Shown here: positions 1 through 8,853 of the stretch, piece by piece
How positions within the stretch are numbered: the first letter of the stretch is position 1
How the letters are laid out: each line of letters starts with the position of its first letter
From: Pseudomonadales bacterium
Lineage (GTDB): Bacteria; Pseudomonadota; Gammaproteobacteria; Pseudomonadales; Pseudohongiellaceae
Length of the DNA: 64,000 nucleotides
Direction: 5' to 3'
Assembly: GCA_022827425.1 (NCBI GenBank)
Contig: JAJDSZ010000129.1
Span: forward strand, 1 to 64,000
Notes under the pieces: generated by a model
Databases searched by the model: none
Seen by the model: the letters and a program-made list of their open reading frames with translations, nothing else
What the model was told of the DNA's origin: nothing
Program-made: the position numbers and the translations under genes

Positions 1-409
1 GGCGTCGGGCGCGGGGTCCAGCCCGGCGTTTCTTTCGATGATCCGCAATTGCGTGTGGATGCTGCTCCCGAGACCGCCGGGTTCGCTGTACATCCCTCCA
101 AAACTCAGCCGCAGCACCGGATGCTTTTCGTCCCAGTCCCAGCGGTCGTGGATGCGCAGGCCCCGGAACAGCTCTTCGCTTCCCGCGAACAGCTCTCCCA
201 GGGTGTCGAGCAGCAGGCTCTTGCCGAAACGGCGCGGGCGCGACAGGAAGTAGTGCTCCCCCCGGTCGATCAGGTCGCCGATGAGCGCGGTCTTGTCCAC
301 GTAGTAGCAGTCCCTCTCCCGGAGCCTGCGGAAGGACTGGATGCCGATGGGAAGTCTGCGGCGCTGCATGGCGGTACCGGTATTGCCGAATCCCTTCAAT
401 CCTACCATG
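1..409 (-). CDS. AAA-ATPase-like protein (PF09820 type), 3' end cut by window edge
   Basis: The minus strand reads MQRRRLPIGIQSFRRLRE, then YYVDKT, then the P-loop segment FLSRPRRFGKSLLLDTL, and later WDWDEKHPV. This order is typical of the AAA-ATPase_like family, which usually carries a C-terminal PD-(D/E)XK nuclease domain and is found in accessory regions. Only about the first 135 residues are inside the window. In-frame ATGs exist at 409 and 369; the family normally starts just before LPIGIQ, which favours 369, and neither has a clear Shine-Dalgarno sequence. The cellular role of the family is unsettled. Confidence 0.75.
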
Positions 410-482
410 CCGGCGCCCCGGCAATGTAGCCGAAGCTATTGTGCGCGGCGATTCCCATCCCGATGCCGCCGCCCCACTCCCC

Positions 483-500
483 GTCATTCCGCGCGGAGCG
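483..500. repeat. family A palindromic repeat, 5' arm fragment
   Basis: GTCATTCCGCGCGGAGCG matches the outer arm of the family A repeat seen at 13802, 33706 and elsewhere. Only the arm is present. It lies between the divergent ATPase-like and regulator genes. Confidence 0.6.
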
Positions 501-535
501 ATTTGCATTGCTCGTTGGCTACCCGGGCGGTCCTC

Positions 536-564
536 TTGAAGTCGGGATGGATGTCCCATATATT
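536..564 (+). promoter_or_regulatory. putative sigma-70 promoter of the CadC-like regulator
   Basis: TTGAAG and TATATT are separated by 17 bases, 44 bases before the ATG at 608. Both hexamers are close to the sigma-70 consensus, and the stretch is AT-rich compared with its surroundings. Prediction only. Confidence 0.5.
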
Positions 565-607
565 TTTTCAGAGAATACCCGGGGAAAAACGAATTGGGGT
601 AAGGGTC

Positions 608-1498
608 ATGGCGATGCGGGAAGAACTTGAGTTGCGCGGGGCGCGGACTGGGGAATTTGAGCTTGGGGAGTGGCGGGTCAGGCCCGGCTGCAATCGAATT
701 GCGCACCGGCGGCTGGGCGTTGAGCGCAGGCTGGAGCCGCGCTTGATGCATTTGCTGGGCTTGCTGGCGGCCAATACCGGGGAGACCCTGGGTCGCGAGT
801 GGCTCAATGGCGAATTGTGGCCGAGGGTGATTGTTACCGAAAATTCCCTGACCCGGGCGGTGTCGGCCTTGCGCCGGCTGCTGCGGGCGGGTGGCTGCGA
901 CGGCGGCGTGAGAATCGAAACCGTGCCCAAGAAGGGTTATCGCCTCGTGATCGTGGCAAAGGCCGGAGAATCGGCGGAGCCGTCTTTCGGGTTCAGCGCC
1001 CCGCCCTGGCGGGTTGTGGCGGTTCCGGGGCTTGCCCTGGCGGTGTTTGCCGGCGGCTGGCTGGCTGGCGGCGGCGAGAATCCGGAAACGTACCCGGCGC
1101 CGGCGGGCGTGGCGGATTTTGGCCAGCTTGTCCCGGTAAGCAGCGTCGGCCCGGCGGGCATTCGCCAGGAGGCGCCGGTATTGTCGGCGGATGGCGGCCG
1201 TTATGCCCACATACGGCACGATGGCGCGGGTTCCACCATCTGGCTGGGCGAGCTGCGCGGCGGTGGCGAGGCTGTCGCGGTGTACAGCAGTTCCCTGCCA
1301 TTGACCCATCTGGTCTGGTCGCCCGCCGGCAATGCGCTGCTTTTCGCCCGGCAGGGCGCCATGGCGACTGAGGCGGTATATGGCGCGGGGCCGGCGCAGT
1401 TGATGCAGTTTGACCTGGATTCCTGGACGATTTCCTTCCTGCGGCCGGAAGCCGGAGAAGCGGAACCGCAATTGCCCGCGGAAATCGATCTGACTTGA
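608..1498 (+). CDS. ToxR/CadC-like winged-helix regulator with a membrane segment
   Basis: A 296-residue protein. Residues about 17-112 form an OmpR/PhoB-type winged helix (GEFELGEWRVRPGCNRI, then ENSLTRAVSALRRLL, then IETVPKKGYRL). A hydrophobic segment follows at about 133-150 and then an extracytoplasmic part with a beta-propeller flavour (LSADGGRYAHIRHD, LTHLVWSPAGNALLFAR). This layout is that of membrane-integrated one-component regulators such as CadC. The sensor part is short, with perhaps two propeller blades, so it may be truncated relative to family members. The ATG at 608 is preceded by GGGGTAAGG. Target genes are unknown; the convergent copC-copD pair is adjacent but nothing in the sequence links them. 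Confidence 0.75.
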   Translation: MAMREELELRGARTGEFELGEWRVRPGCNRIAHRRLGVERRLEPRLMHLLGLLAANTGETLGREWLNGELWPRVIVTENSLTRAVSALRRLLRAGGCDGGVRIETVPKKGYRLVIVAKAGESAEPSFGFSAPPWRVVAVPGLALAVFAGGWLAGGGENPETYPAPAGVADFGQLVPVSSVGPAGIRQEAPVLSADGGRYAHIRHDGAGSTIWLGELRGGGEAVAVYSSSLPLTHLVWSPAGNALLFARQGAMATEAVYGAGPAQLMQFDLDSWTISFLRPEAGEAEPQLPAEIDLT

Positions 1499-1502
1499 GG
1501 CG

Positions 1503-2417
1503 CTACATGGCCGGCGGGCCCACGGTGGTGGCCAGGTAGCTGGTGACCGCCAGTATCGCGCCGGCAATCGCGATTTCCATTCGGATGGCTCTCCCCAGGG
1601 CGGCGGGTCCCGCGCCGGCGAACATTTTCGGCACAAGCAGGAAGCGGTTGCCTGCGGCCACGAGCAGCAACAATCCCACCAGCGCGAGTTTGATCAGCAG
1701 CGTGACGCCATAGGGCGTGCCCAGCAATTCACCCGGCGAGTGGAACAGTTCCAGCGCAAGCAGCAGTCCCGCGGCGAACAGCGCCAGCAGGCAATAACCC
1801 GCCATATCGCCAAATCCCTTCATGGTTTGGGCAAGTCCATCCCCTTCGCGGCTCAGACAAAAGTACAGCAAGGGGACAAAGGCGCCGGTCCACACCCCCA
1901 TGGCCAATACATGGAGGATGATGGCGGTTTTCGCTGGCGCATTGAGTACGGCGACATGGCCGGTGATGGTAAAACTTGCCAGCACCAGCATCAGCCCCAG
2001 GGCGTGAAGCAGGCCGATCAGGTGATAGCGCGACTGCGGCGGCGGTCGGCTGCCAAGGCGCATGGCGAAGGCGGCGCAGGCGATGGTGGGGAGCAGAAAT
2101 CCGGCAAGGCGCAGCAGCGTGGCGCTGCCGGTTTCGAAGCCGAGCAGCAGCCGCGCCATGGCCGGATCGAACATGCCGCCAGGCCCTCCCCCGCTGGTCA
2201 TTCCCACCTGAAACAGAAAGGCGAACAGCGCGCCATTGAACCCAAGCAGGCTGCCCAGGCCGATGTAGGCGCTCAGCAGGACAATGGTCTGACGGCGCTC
2301 ATCCCGATAGAACAGCAGGCAGACAGTGCCTCCGGCCAGTGCCGCAATACCGAGATACTCAAGCAGTTTCGCCAGTTGAATTGCCAACTCCCAACCGGTG
2401 GCGAAGGGAAGGCCCAT
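1503..2417 (-). CDS. copD: CopD family copper-resistance membrane protein
   Basis: A 304-residue polytopic membrane protein, predominantly hydrophobic with roughly eight membrane helices. It resembles the CopD/PcoD domain, for example in the TITGHVAVLNAPAKTAIILH region followed by WTGAFVPLLYFCL. CopD proteins sit in the inner membrane and with CopC are thought to import or handle copper. It lies 27 bases downstream of copC on the same strand, so the two are probably one transcript. Substrate and direction are inferred from the family. Confidence 0.85.
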   Translation of the reverse strand: MGLPFATGWELAIQLAKLLEYLGIAALAGGTVCLLFYRDERRQTIVLLSAYIGLGSLLGFNGALFAFLFQVGMTSGGGPGGMFDPAMARLLLGFETGSATLLRLAGFLLPTIACAAFAMRLGSRPPPQSRYHLIGLLHALGLMLVLASFTITGHVAVLNAPAKTAIILHVLAMGVWTGAFVPLLYFCLSREGDGLAQTMKGFGDMAGYCLLALFAAGLLLALELFHSPGELLGTPYGVTLLIKLALVGLLLLVAAGNRFLLVPKMFAGAGPAALGRAIRMEIAIAGAILAVTSYLATTVGPPAM

Positions 2418-2444
2418 TGAGCTGGCGGGGAATCCGGCGGGAGA

Positions 2445-2828
2445 TCAGTTGCCGGCTACTCCCGCAATGCCGGGATCCATGGTAAAGCGGAAGCTGTCGG
2501 TGAGGGTATGGCCATCAGCGCCGATTGCCGCCCATTCCACGGTGATCTCACCTGTGGGAATGCCGGGCGCGGTGATGGAATAGGATGTCGCGGGCTCAGC
2601 ACTTGCCGAGAATTCGGTGGGAATCTCCACTTCGCCCTGGGTCAACTGCAAGCGCACGAGGCGCACCGGGCCATTGAACTCCACTTCAATCGCGGCCACC
2701 TCGGACACGGTGGAATCGGCGGCGGGCGAAGAGTTTTTCAGCGGAGTATGGGCATAAGCCGCCGGGGGCATGAGCATGGCGGCGAATACTGCGATGGACC
2801 GGATAACTCGCTTTGGCTGCATGTGCAT
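2445..2828 (-). CDS. copC: CopC-like periplasmic copper-binding protein
   Basis: A 127-residue protein with a signal peptide of about 26 residues ending PPAAYA. The mature N-terminus is HTPLKNSSPA, which is the position of the copper(II)-binding histidine of CopC. The conserved IGADGHTLTDSFRF segment near the C-terminus supplies the usual Asp/His ligands. The single immunoglobulin-like domain length matches CopC/YobA. It is followed by copD. Identification is confident; copper specificity is from the family. Confidence 0.9.
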   Translation of the reverse strand: MHMQPKRVIRSIAVFAAMLMPPAAYAHTPLKNSSPAADSTVSEVAAIEVEFNGPVRLVRLQLTQGEVEIPTEFSASAEPATSYSITAPGIPTGEITVEWAAIGADGHTLTDSFRFTMDPGIAGVAGN

Positions 2829-2911
2829 TTCCTCATGTGCCAGACTCGGGATTATCGCAAGTAAACCCCTGGTGCGGCACGGAATCGCGCTGCGTCATAT
2901 TGTCGCATCGC

Positions 2912-3628
2912 CTACTTTCGGCGCCAGACTTCGGTAAGCGGCGACAGGTTGATTTCATCGAGCACGGTGCCGGGGCGGGCTGCAATCACCATGGCGAGGA
3001 TGGCGGCGACGTCCTCCGGGGCGATGGCGTTTTCCCCGGCTTCTCCGGGCCCGAAATGCAGTTCGTCGAAGAAAGGGGTTCGCACCGCGCCAGGATTGAT
3101 GATGCTGACCCGCACCCCGGACTTGCCGCACTCTTCCCGCAGGGACTGGGCGAACCCGCGGATGGCGAACTTGCTCGCACAGTAGATGCTGCCCTGCCGC
3201 CCTCCGCGCAGGGCAGATTCGGAGCCAGTGAAGACGATATCGCCGCGTCCCCGCTGTTTGAGCAGCGGCAGCAAGGCTCGGGTAATGATGACGTGTGACA
3301 GGAAATTGGTGTTCATCACCAGTTGAATATCCGCCAGGGAAAGCTGCTCCAGATTCGCCATGCGGCCAATGCCGGCGTTGTTCACCAGGGCGCGGGGCGG
3401 CTGATTCAATGCGGCCGCGATTTCCCCGATGCGTTCCTGCACCGCATCCGGCCGCGCAAGATCCACCTGCTCCCGACGGTAATCGGGATGCTCCAGGGGA
3501 TCGTTGTCCGCATTCTTCACCAGGCCCAGCACCGCATGGCCGAGACGCAGCATTTCCCGCGCCATGGCGAGACCGATTCCCGAACTCGTTCCTGAAATCA
3601 CGACGAGCGATTTTGCTTCAAAATTCAT
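2912..3628 (-). CDS. short-chain dehydrogenase/reductase
   Basis: A 238-residue classical SDR. The cofactor-binding glycine motif is ISGTSSGIG near residue 12, VNNAGI follows in the middle, and the catalytic pair is YCASK, preceded by the serine in FTGSES. A DQ/HR-type residue choice that would separate NAD from NADP is not clear. The substrate cannot be deduced. It follows recO after 30 bases on the same strand and may be the last gene of the lepA-recO transcript, a place usually held by pdxJ in other gammaproteobacteria. Confidence 0.85.
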   Translation of the reverse strand: MNFEAKSLVVISGTSSGIGLAMAREMLRLGHAVLGLVKNADNDPLEHPDYRREQVDLARPDAVQERIGEIAAALNQPPRALVNNAGIGRMANLEQLSLADIQLVMNTNFLSHVIITRALLPLLKQRGRGDIVFTGSESALRGGRQGSIYCASKFAIRGFAQSLREECGKSGVRVSIINPGAVRTPFFDELHFGPGEAGENAIAPEDVAAILAMVIAARPGTVLDEINLSPLTEVWRRK

Positions 3629-3658
3629 GGATGTCTCTCCGGCTTTAGGTCAAGTCGG

Positions 3659-4369
3659 TCACTTCGCAAACAAGGCCCGGCTGTGAAGTGGTTTGCCTCC
3701 AAGATGGGGGTCCAGGGCCTGGCGGAGGAGGCGTTTGGCTGCGGCGGCGGCTGCGGGGTCTTCAAGGTCGAGTCGGGCCAGGGCGTGCAGGTGGGCGCCG
3801 GGGAAGATTCTTTTGGGGTCATTGCTGTCTCCGGGGCCGGCCTCTTCAAAGCCGAGGTCGGGGAGGTAGCGGTACTGCTTGTTGAGGGACAGGGGCTCCT
3901 CCCTGTGGCGTTCGGTTTGCAGGTTGATGGCGTAGCCGAGTTCGGCGAGCAGCTCAAGTTCGAAGCGGCGCAGGATGGGTTCCAGGGAAGAATCGGCTGC
4001 CAGCGCCCTTAGCGTGTCCTGGTAGGCATGGAACAGTTTCGGGTGCTCCACATGGCCGTGGAGCAGGCGGCTGAGCAGTTCATTGACGTAAAAACCGCTG
4101 AGCAGGCGCTCGCCTGCGAGTTTGGCGGCAGATCCCGCGCTTTCGGTGGCGGTGAGGGTCTTGATTTCGCCGCGGCCCGTCCAGGAAACCTGCAGCGGCC
4201 GGAATGGCTGCAACAGGCCTTGCTGCCGCGACTTGCCCCGGCGGGCGCCACGGGCCACGGTGGCGATTCTGCCGTGGTCGCGGCAGAAGAAGTCCACCAG
4301 CAGGCTGGTGTTGCGGAATGGGCGCCGGTGGATTACCCAGGCGGGTTGCAAAAGGATTCGGGAGGGCAT
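3659..4369 (-). CDS. recO: DNA repair protein RecO
   Basis: A 236-residue protein. It starts MPSRILLQPAWVIHRRPFRN, the usual RecO N-terminal OB-fold opening, followed by VDFFCRDHGRIATVARGARR. RecO works with RecR to load RecA on gapped DNA covered by SSB. The reading frame stays open upstream to 4534, but that part is derived from the family B repeat and the era-recO junction and has no RecO similarity, so the ATG at 4369 is chosen. No clear Shine-Dalgarno sequence precedes it. The zinc-binding cysteines found in some RecO proteins are absent, as in E. coli. Confidence 0.9.
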   Translation of the reverse strand: MPSRILLQPAWVIHRRPFRNTSLLVDFFCRDHGRIATVARGARRGKSRQQGLLQPFRPLQVSWTGRGEIKTLTATESAGSAAKLAGERLLSGFYVNELLSRLLHGHVEHPKLFHAYQDTLRALAADSSLEPILRRFELELLAELGYAINLQTERHREEPLSLNKQYRYLPDLGFEEAGPGDSNDPKRIFPGAHLHALARLDLEDPAAAAAAKRLLRQALDPHLGGKPLHSRALFAK

Positions 4370-4456
4370 GTTTGGGTTGAATTTTTTGCTCAGCTTTTTC
4401 GGGTTGATCAGGTAACTGAATACGCCGACCGACTGCCTGCCACCAGGGGTATCGTA

Positions 4457-4575
4457 CATGCCATCCATGGCGCGGCTTCCCAGACTTCGATCAACTCCAG
4501 TCTCGCCTTCCATGGCGAGCCGTTCGGCCCTCAAAGAGCTTCGCTCTTTGTCGGCTGCGCCGACCGACCCTCACC
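4457..4575. repeat. family B hairpin-mosaic repeat, overlapping the 3' end of era
   Basis: Contains GTCGGCTGCGCCGAC and CAAAGAGCTTCGCTCTTTG, both small perfect hairpins, then CTCGCC...GGCGAG and a CATGCCATCC end. Nearly the same string of modules is found at 45135-45318 and 45343-45456. The last 24 codons of era lie inside this copy. Confidence 0.85.
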
Positions 4576-5426
4576 CAGGTCTGAAGCGAAATCTTGCTTT
4601 CGAAGGCTTGTTCCATGTCCTTGCGGGCGGCGGCGCCGATGAGTTTGAGGCGCTGGCCGCCGCTGCCGATGAGGATGCGCTTCTGGCCCTGCTTTTCCAC
4701 GGTGATGAGGGCGCTGATCTTCAACACGCCGTTTTCGCTGGCGAATTTTTCGATTTCCACCATCACCTCATAGGGCAGTTCGTCACCAAGTTGGCGGGTG
4801 ATTTTTTCGCGAATGAGTTCGGCGGCGAGGAAGCGCGAACCGACATCGGTGACCTGACCGGCCGGGAACAGGAACGGGCTTTCCGGCAGAAATTCACGCA
4901 GCCTGACTTCCAGCAGTTCAAGATTGTGCCCGCCCAGAGCGGATACCGGCATGATTTCAACGAAATCGAAATGCGCCGCGAGTCGCTCGATATGGGGCAG
5001 CAGCCTGCGCTTGTCCCGGAGCCGGTCCACCTTGTTGATGACGAGCAACACCGGCGCCGGGACATCCCGCACGGCCTGCAGTACCGCCTCGTCCTGCTCG
5101 TCCCAGTGCAGGCGCTCGCTCACCAGCATGATGACATCGACTTCTGTGACCACCGTCATGACGGTTTCATTCATCATCCGGTTGATGGCCTTGCCGTAGC
5201 GGCGGTCGAGTCCCGGCGTGTCCACGTATATGCACTGGTCCGCGCCGATCGTGCTGATGCCGAGAATGCGGGTGCGGGTGGTCTGGGGTTTGCGCGAAGT
5301 GATGCTGATCTTCTGCCGCAACAGGTGGTTGAGCAGGGTCGATTTGCCTACATTGGGCCGACCGACAATGGCGACATGACCGCAGCGGGTCGCTTCCTCT
5401 CCGCCCGCCGTCACTGGCCCCGTCAT
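4491..5426 (-). CDS. era: GTPase Era, C-terminal tail replaced by repeat-encoded residues
   Basis: A 311-residue Era. G1 is GRPNVGKS at 22-29, then SRKPQTTRTRI (G2), DTPGL (G3) and NKVDRL (G4), followed by the KH domain (VEIEKFASENGV and RILIGSGGQRLKLIG). Era binds the 3' end of 16S rRNA during 30S assembly. Family members end with a conserved tail resembling GWADDERALRSLGY. Here, after QTWVRV at residue 287, the frame enters the family B repeat and ends with GRRSRQRAKLFEG... and a stop at 4491. About 18 native residues are missing and 24 repeat-derived residues are added. The start codon overlaps the rnc stop (ATGA). Confidence 0.95.
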   Translation of the reverse strand: MTGPVTAGGEEATRCGHVAIVGRPNVGKSTLLNHLLRQKISITSRKPQTTRTRILGISTIGADQCIYVDTPGLDRRYGKAINRMMNETVMTVVTEVDVIMLVSERLHWDEQDEAVLQAVRDVPAPVLLVINKVDRLRDKRRLLPHIERLAAHFDFVEIMPVSALGGHNLELLEVRLREFLPESPFLFPAGQVTDVGSRFLAAELIREKITRQLGDELPYEVMVEIEKFASENGVLKISALITVEKQGQKRILIGSGGQRLKLIGAAARKDMEQAFESKISLQTWVRVGRRSRQRAKLFEGRTARHGRRDWS

Positions 5427-6103
5427 TCTTCCCGTCCCAACGCCGCCAGGGCCTTGCCAGCCGCCATCTGCTCGGCGGCGCGGCGCGACTGGCCGCTGCC
5501 TTCGGTGGCGATCCGGTGCCCCGGCAGCGAGCAGCGGACCTCAAACCACTGCTGGTGACCCTTGCCCCGGGTTCCCAGCAATTCGTAATCCGGCAATGCG
5601 CGCCGTTCGGACTGGATGAGTTCCTGCAGCCGCGTCTTGTTGTCCTTGCGCACGCCGCTGCTGGCGTAGTCTGCGCCGGGCTCGGGAATCCGGCGCCGGA
5701 CGAAATCGCGGCAGGCTTCCATTCCGCCATCGAGATAAATCGCTGCCAACAGGGCCTCCACCGCCGCGGCCAGGATCGAATCCCTTTCCCGCCCGCCGCT
5801 GCCCGCTTCGCCGGAGCCAAGCTCAAGCCACTTGCCGAGTTCGAGTTCCCGGGCCACCCCGGTCAGGGCGGAGCCCTTGACCACGGCGGAGCGCATGATG
5901 GTGAGATCGCCCTCGTCCGCGTCGGGATGGGCGGTCCAGGCCTGTTCCGCTACCAGGAATCCAAGCAGGGCATCGCCGAGAAATTCGAGCCTTTCATTAT
6001 GTTCCCTGCGTGCGCTGCGATGGGTTAGGGCGCGCCGGACCAGGGATTTGTCGCTGAATTCATGGCCGATTGCCGCCTCCAGGGCGTCTAGTGGCTTGCT
6101 CAT
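5423..6103 (-). CDS. rnc: ribonuclease III
   Basis: A 226-residue enzyme. The signature NERLEFLGDALLG carries the catalytic acidic residues, AAAVEALLAAIYLDGG is the second catalytic segment, and a C-terminal double-stranded RNA-binding domain begins near DNKTRLQELIQS. It cleaves double-stranded RNA in rRNA and mRNA maturation. The frame is open further upstream into lepB, but MSKPLDALEAAIGHEF at 6103 is the normal start. It lies 20 bases after lepB and overlaps era by four bases, the standard lepB-rnc-era operon. Confidence 0.96.
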   Translation of the reverse strand: MSKPLDALEAAIGHEFSDKSLVRRALTHRSARREHNERLEFLGDALLGFLVAEQAWTAHPDADEGDLTIMRSAVVKGSALTGVARELELGKWLELGSGEAGSGGRERDSILAAAVEALLAAIYLDGGMEACRDFVRRRIPEPGADYASSGVRKDNKTRLQELIQSERRALPDYELLGTRGKGHQQWFEVRCSLPGHRIATEGSGQSRRAAEQMAAGKALAALGREE

Positions 6104-6123
6104 CGCCGCTGTCGGGTCCCCGG

Positions 6124-6969
6124 CTACCGGATCCAGCGGGATTGGGAAAAAGTGGGCAGATTCCAGCCCGGGTCCTTGTGCATCCACACGGCAACCGCCT
6201 TGCCGACGATATTCTCTTCCGGCACCACGCCCCAGAAGCGGCTGTCGCTGCTTTCATCGCGATTGTCACCCATCATGAAATAGCTGTCCGGCGGCACCAC
6301 CCACATGGTTCGCGCCGGGTTGCGCATAAGTTGGTTCTTGGTCTGGATGGTGTGCTCCACGCCGCCGATGAGTTCGGTCCAGCTAGTGCCCGGCACCGGC
6401 CCGAAGGCGGAATTGATGGTGATCTCGCCTTGGGATTCCTTATGCACGAGTTCCCGGTTGATATACAGTTCGCCGTTTTCGTAGCGCACGGTATCACCCG
6501 GCACGCCGATGACGCGCTTGATGTAGTACTGATTTTCATGCGGCGGGAAAAACACCATGACTTCGCCGCGTTGGGGTTCGTCCAAATCCATGAGTTTGGT
6601 TCCGGCCACGGGCAGGCGCAGGCCGTAGGCGTACTTGTTGACGAGAATGAAATCGCCGATGTTCAGGGTCGGAATCATCGACCCGGTGGGAATCTGGAAA
6701 GGCTCGAAAAGAAAGGAGCGCAGCACCAGCACCAGGGCAAGCACGGGAAAGAAGGCCCTGGCGTATTCCACCACCACAGGCTCCCGGGCCAATTCCCCAT
6801 CCTTGTCATCGTTCGGCCCGGCGGCGCCCGATGCCGGGCGATTGCGGCGGACTTCCTCGGCAAGGGCGAGACGGCCGGGCTTGAGCAATAGTGAATCCAG
6901 CAGCCAGATCAGCCCGGACAGGGCCACGAGGATGACCAGCACCAGGGAGAAATCGATATTCATCATCAT
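6124..6969 (-). CDS. lepB: signal peptidase I
   Basis: A 281-residue inner-membrane protease. Two N-terminal hydrophobic segments (about 8-28 and 73-90) precede the periplasmic catalytic domain. The catalytic serine is in IPTGSMIPTL and the lysine in YYIKRVIGVPGD. The conserved MGDNRDESSDSRFWG box follows. It removes signal peptides from exported proteins. It lies 14 bases downstream of lepA and 20 bases upstream of rnc. Confidence 0.96.
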   Translation of the reverse strand: MMMNIDFSLVLVILVALSGLIWLLDSLLLKPGRLALAEEVRRNRPASGAAGPNDDKDGELAREPVVVEYARAFFPVLALVLVLRSFLFEPFQIPTGSMIPTLNIGDFILVNKYAYGLRLPVAGTKLMDLDEPQRGEVMVFFPPHENQYYIKRVIGVPGDTVRYENGELYINRELVHKESQGEITINSAFGPVPGTSWTELIGGVEHTIQTKNQLMRNPARTMWVVPPDSYFMMGDNRDESSDSRFWGVVPEENIVGKAVAVWMHKDPGWNLPTFSQSRWIR

Positions 6970-6983
6970 AGGGGCGCCTGCGC

Positions 6984-8783
6984 CTAACCGTCAGACCGCA
7001 ATACGGCGAGGAATGCCTCCTGGGGCACTTCCACATTGCCGAGCTTTTTCATGCGTTTCTTGCCGGCCTTCTGTTTTTCCAGCAGTTTTTTCTTGCGGGT
7101 GATGTCGCCGCCGTAGCACTTGGCGGTCACATTCTTGCGCATGGCCTTGACCGTGGTGCGGGCGATGATCTGCCCGCCGACGGCGGCCTGGATCGCCACA
7201 TCATACATTTGCCTGGGTATGAGTTCGCGCATTTTTTCGGCGAGTTCCCGCCCCCGGGAGCGGGCGTGGTCGCGGAAAACGATCAGGGCCAGGGCGTCGA
7301 TCCGCTCGCCGTTGATAAGAATATCCAATCGGACCAGCCTTGACGACTCAAACCGGAGGAAATGGTAATCCATGGAGGCGTACCCCCGGCTGACGGACTT
7401 GAGCCGGTCGAAAAAATCCATGACCACCTCGCTCATGGGCAACTGGTAGCGCAGGGAAACCTGGCGGCCGGCGAACTGCATGTCCTGCTGCACGCCCCGC
7501 CGCTCCTCGCACAACTGGATCACCGCGCCGAGATGCCGCTGCGGCGTGAGAATGCCGATCTCCACGATGGGCTCGCGCATTTCCTCGATGTCGTTCACCG
7601 GAGGCAGCCGGGCGGGGCTGTCCACGAGCGTGGTTTCGCCATCCTTGCCGAGGACCTCGTAGGCCACGGTGGGCGCCGTGGTAATCAGGTTGAGGCCGTA
7701 TTCCCGCTCGAGCCGCTCCTGAATGATTTCCATGTGCAACATGCCGAGAAAACCGCAGCGAAAACCGAAACCCAGGGCCGGCGAGTTTTCCGGCTGGTAT
7801 TGCAATGAGGCGTCGTTGAGGGAAAGTTTCGACAGCGCCTCGCGGAAACTCTCGAGATCGTCCGAGTCCACCGGATACAGTCCGGCATAGACCTGGGGCG
7901 AAACCTGGCGAAACCCGGCGAGGGCCGCCGTATCCGGCGCTTTGGCGTGGACGATGGTGTCGCCCACGGGAGCGCCGTGGATGTCCTTTATGCCGGCGCA
8001 GACGAAACCCACTTCGCCTGCCAGCAGTTGACCGGTAAGCTTGCGCTTGGGAGTGAAGACGCCGAGCTGATCAACTTCCTGGGGCTTGCCCTGGGTCTTG
8101 ACGATGATCCGCTCGCCACTGCGCAGACTGCCGTTCATCACCCGCACCAGAGAGACGACGCCAAGATAATTGTCGAACCAGGAATCGATGATCAGCGCCT
8201 GCAGGGGCGCGTCCCGGGAACCGGCCGGGGCCGGCGCGCGGCGGATGATCTGTTCCAGAATCTCGCCCACCCCCATGCCGCTCTTGGCGCTGGCGGCGAT
8301 GGCTTCGCCGGCGTCGATGCCGATGATCTCCTCGATTTCCTCGCGCACCCGCTCGGGCTCGGCGTGGGGCAGATCCATCTTGTTCAATACCGGAATCACC
8401 TCTAGGTCCTGGTCGAAGGCGGTGTAGCAGGTGGCCACGGACTGGGCTTCGACACCCTGGGACGCATCCACCACGAGCAGGGCGCCCTCACAGGCGGCAA
8501 GCGAACGGGAGACCTCATAGCTGAAGTCCACATGGCCGGGGGTGTCGATGAAATTCAACTGGTAGCGCCGACCGTCGGCGGCATCGTAATGCAGGGTGAC
8601 GCTCTGGGCCTTGATGGTGATGCCGCGCTCGCGTTCGATGTCTAGCGTGTCGAGCACCTGGGCGGCCATTTCCCGCTCGCTGAGCCCGCCGCAGAGCTGG
8701 ATGAAGCGATCCGCCAGCGTCGACTTGCCGTGATCGATGTGGGCAATAATGGAAAAATTGCGGATGAGGGCCTGGTCGGTCAC
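6984..8783 (-). CDS. lepA: elongation factor 4 (LepA)
   Basis: A 599-residue translational GTPase, the usual length. Motifs are AHIDHGKST (G1), ERGITIK (G2), DTPGHVDF (G3), NKMDLP (G4) and SAKSGMG (G5). The LepA-specific C-terminal domain includes [24 protein letters not shown] and [21 protein letters not shown]. It acts on stalled or back-translocated ribosomes. It heads lepA-lepB-rnc-era-recO on the minus strand, 70 bases after the degQ-like gene. Confidence 0.97.
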   Translation of the reverse strand: MTDQALIRNFSIIAHIDHGKSTLADRFIQLCGGLSEREMAAQVLDTLDIERERGITIKAQSVTLHYDAADGRRYQLNFIDTPGHVDFSYEVSRSLAACEGALLVVDASQGVEAQSVATCYTAFDQDLEVIPVLNKMDLPHAEPERVREEIEEIIGIDAGEAIAASAKSGMGVGEILEQIIRRAPAPAGSRDAPLQALIIDSWFDNYLGVVSLVRVMNGSLRSGERIIVKTQGKPQEVDQLGVFTPKRKLTGQLLAGEVGFVCAGIKDIHGAPVGDTIVHAKAPDTAALAGFRQVSPQVYAGLYPVDSDDLESFREALSKLSLNDASLQYQPENSPALGFGFRCGFLGMLHMEIIQERLEREYGLNLITTAPTVAYEVLGKDGETTLVDSPARLPPVNDIEEMREPIVEIGILTPQRHLGAVIQLCEERRGVQQDMQFAGRQVSLRYQLPMSEVVMDFFDRLKSVSRGYASMDYHFLRFESSRLVRLDILINGERIDALALIVFRDHARSRGRELAEKMRELIPRQMYDVAIQAAVGGQIIARTTVKAMRKNVTAKCYGGDITRKKKLLEKQKAGKKRMKKLGNVEVPQEAFLAVLRSDG

Positions 8784-8853
8784 AATGGCGGCGCGGCAAA
8801 AAACCAGCCGGCAAGTCTACTGCATCGGGGCGGCGGTTTCAGTGAACGCAGTC

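Noticed and set aside
4370..4534. N-terminal extension of RecO by 55 residues
   Set aside because: The extra part is repeat-derived and unlike RecO; the family starts at the ATG at 4369.
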